Assembly: GCA_051891935.1 (NCBI GenBank)
Contig: JBJFFR010000091.1
Coordinates: 1 to 14,343 of the forward strand
Source: UMGS363 sp051891935
Lineage (GTDB): Bacteria; Bacillota; Clostridia; Oscillospirales; Ruminococcaceae
Length of the DNA: 14,343 bases
Direction of reading: 5' to 3'
Shown here: one piece after another, positions 14,286 through 14,343 of the stretch
Layout: each line of letters begins with the position of its first letter
Position numbering within the stretch: the first letter of the stretch is position 1
Made by a program: the position numbers and the translations under genes
Notes under the pieces: generated by a model
Told to the model about the DNA's origin: nothing
Seen by the model: only the letters and a program-made list of their open reading frames with translations
Databases searched by the model: none

Positions 14286-14343
14286 GGTGCACTCTAATAC
14301 TAAAAACCAATTAAACTGTAGACAAAAAATCTTCACATAATCC

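Overview
The window looks like a chromosomal segment of an anaerobic Gram-positive gut or rumen bacterium of the class Clostridia, most like Ruminococcus or a relative in the Oscillospiraceae. This is inferred from AT-rich intergenic DNA, strong AGGAGG-type ribosome binding sites, TTGACA/TATAAT promoters, and the recognisable housekeeping genes deoB, rimO and pgsA. No taxonomic search was possible.

Left part (1-7946), all on the + strand. A long AT-rich leader precedes an ECF-type sigma factor gene with a likely TTG start at 419. Next is a single-pass membrane protein with a large extracytoplasmic beta-propeller domain, probably the sensor and anti-sigma partner. A strong terminator hairpin closes this unit. 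A second + strand operon follows, preceded by one or two extended -10 promoters. It holds three tandem paralogues encoding secreted transglutaminase-like (papain-fold) proteins, then deoB (phosphopentomutase). The middle paralogue has Ser in place of the catalytic Cys and lacks the C-terminal region of its sisters.

Middle (7909-9960). A palindromic intergenic repeat lies between convergent operons. On the - strand, rimO (ribosomal protein S12 methylthiotransferase) and pgsA (CDP-diacylglycerol-glycerol-3-phosphate phosphatidyltransferase) overlap by 17 nt.

Right-centre (9960-11250). This patch looks like accessory DNA. It has two unrelated MITE-like inverted-repeat elements. The second sits in the 5' end of a JAB/MPN-like (JAMM metalloprotease fold) gene and separates its promoter and ribosome binding site from the conserved coding part. 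An intact 48-codon gene and a GAAA-tetraloop terminator follow.

Right part (11246-14343). A - strand ABC-2 exporter operon (ATPase, permease, small two-helix membrane protein) is driven by a near-consensus promoter. The last ~600 nt hold no gene I can support. They are packed with predicted structures: a four-stem cloverleaf-like repeat, a third copy of the palindromic repeat, a perfect 17-bp hairpin, and a nested structure near the window edge.

The most unusual items are the transglutaminase trio with a pseudoenzyme member, the sigma/beta-propeller pair next to it, the three-copy palindromic repeat with conserved arms and variable loops, and the MITE-interrupted JAB gene.
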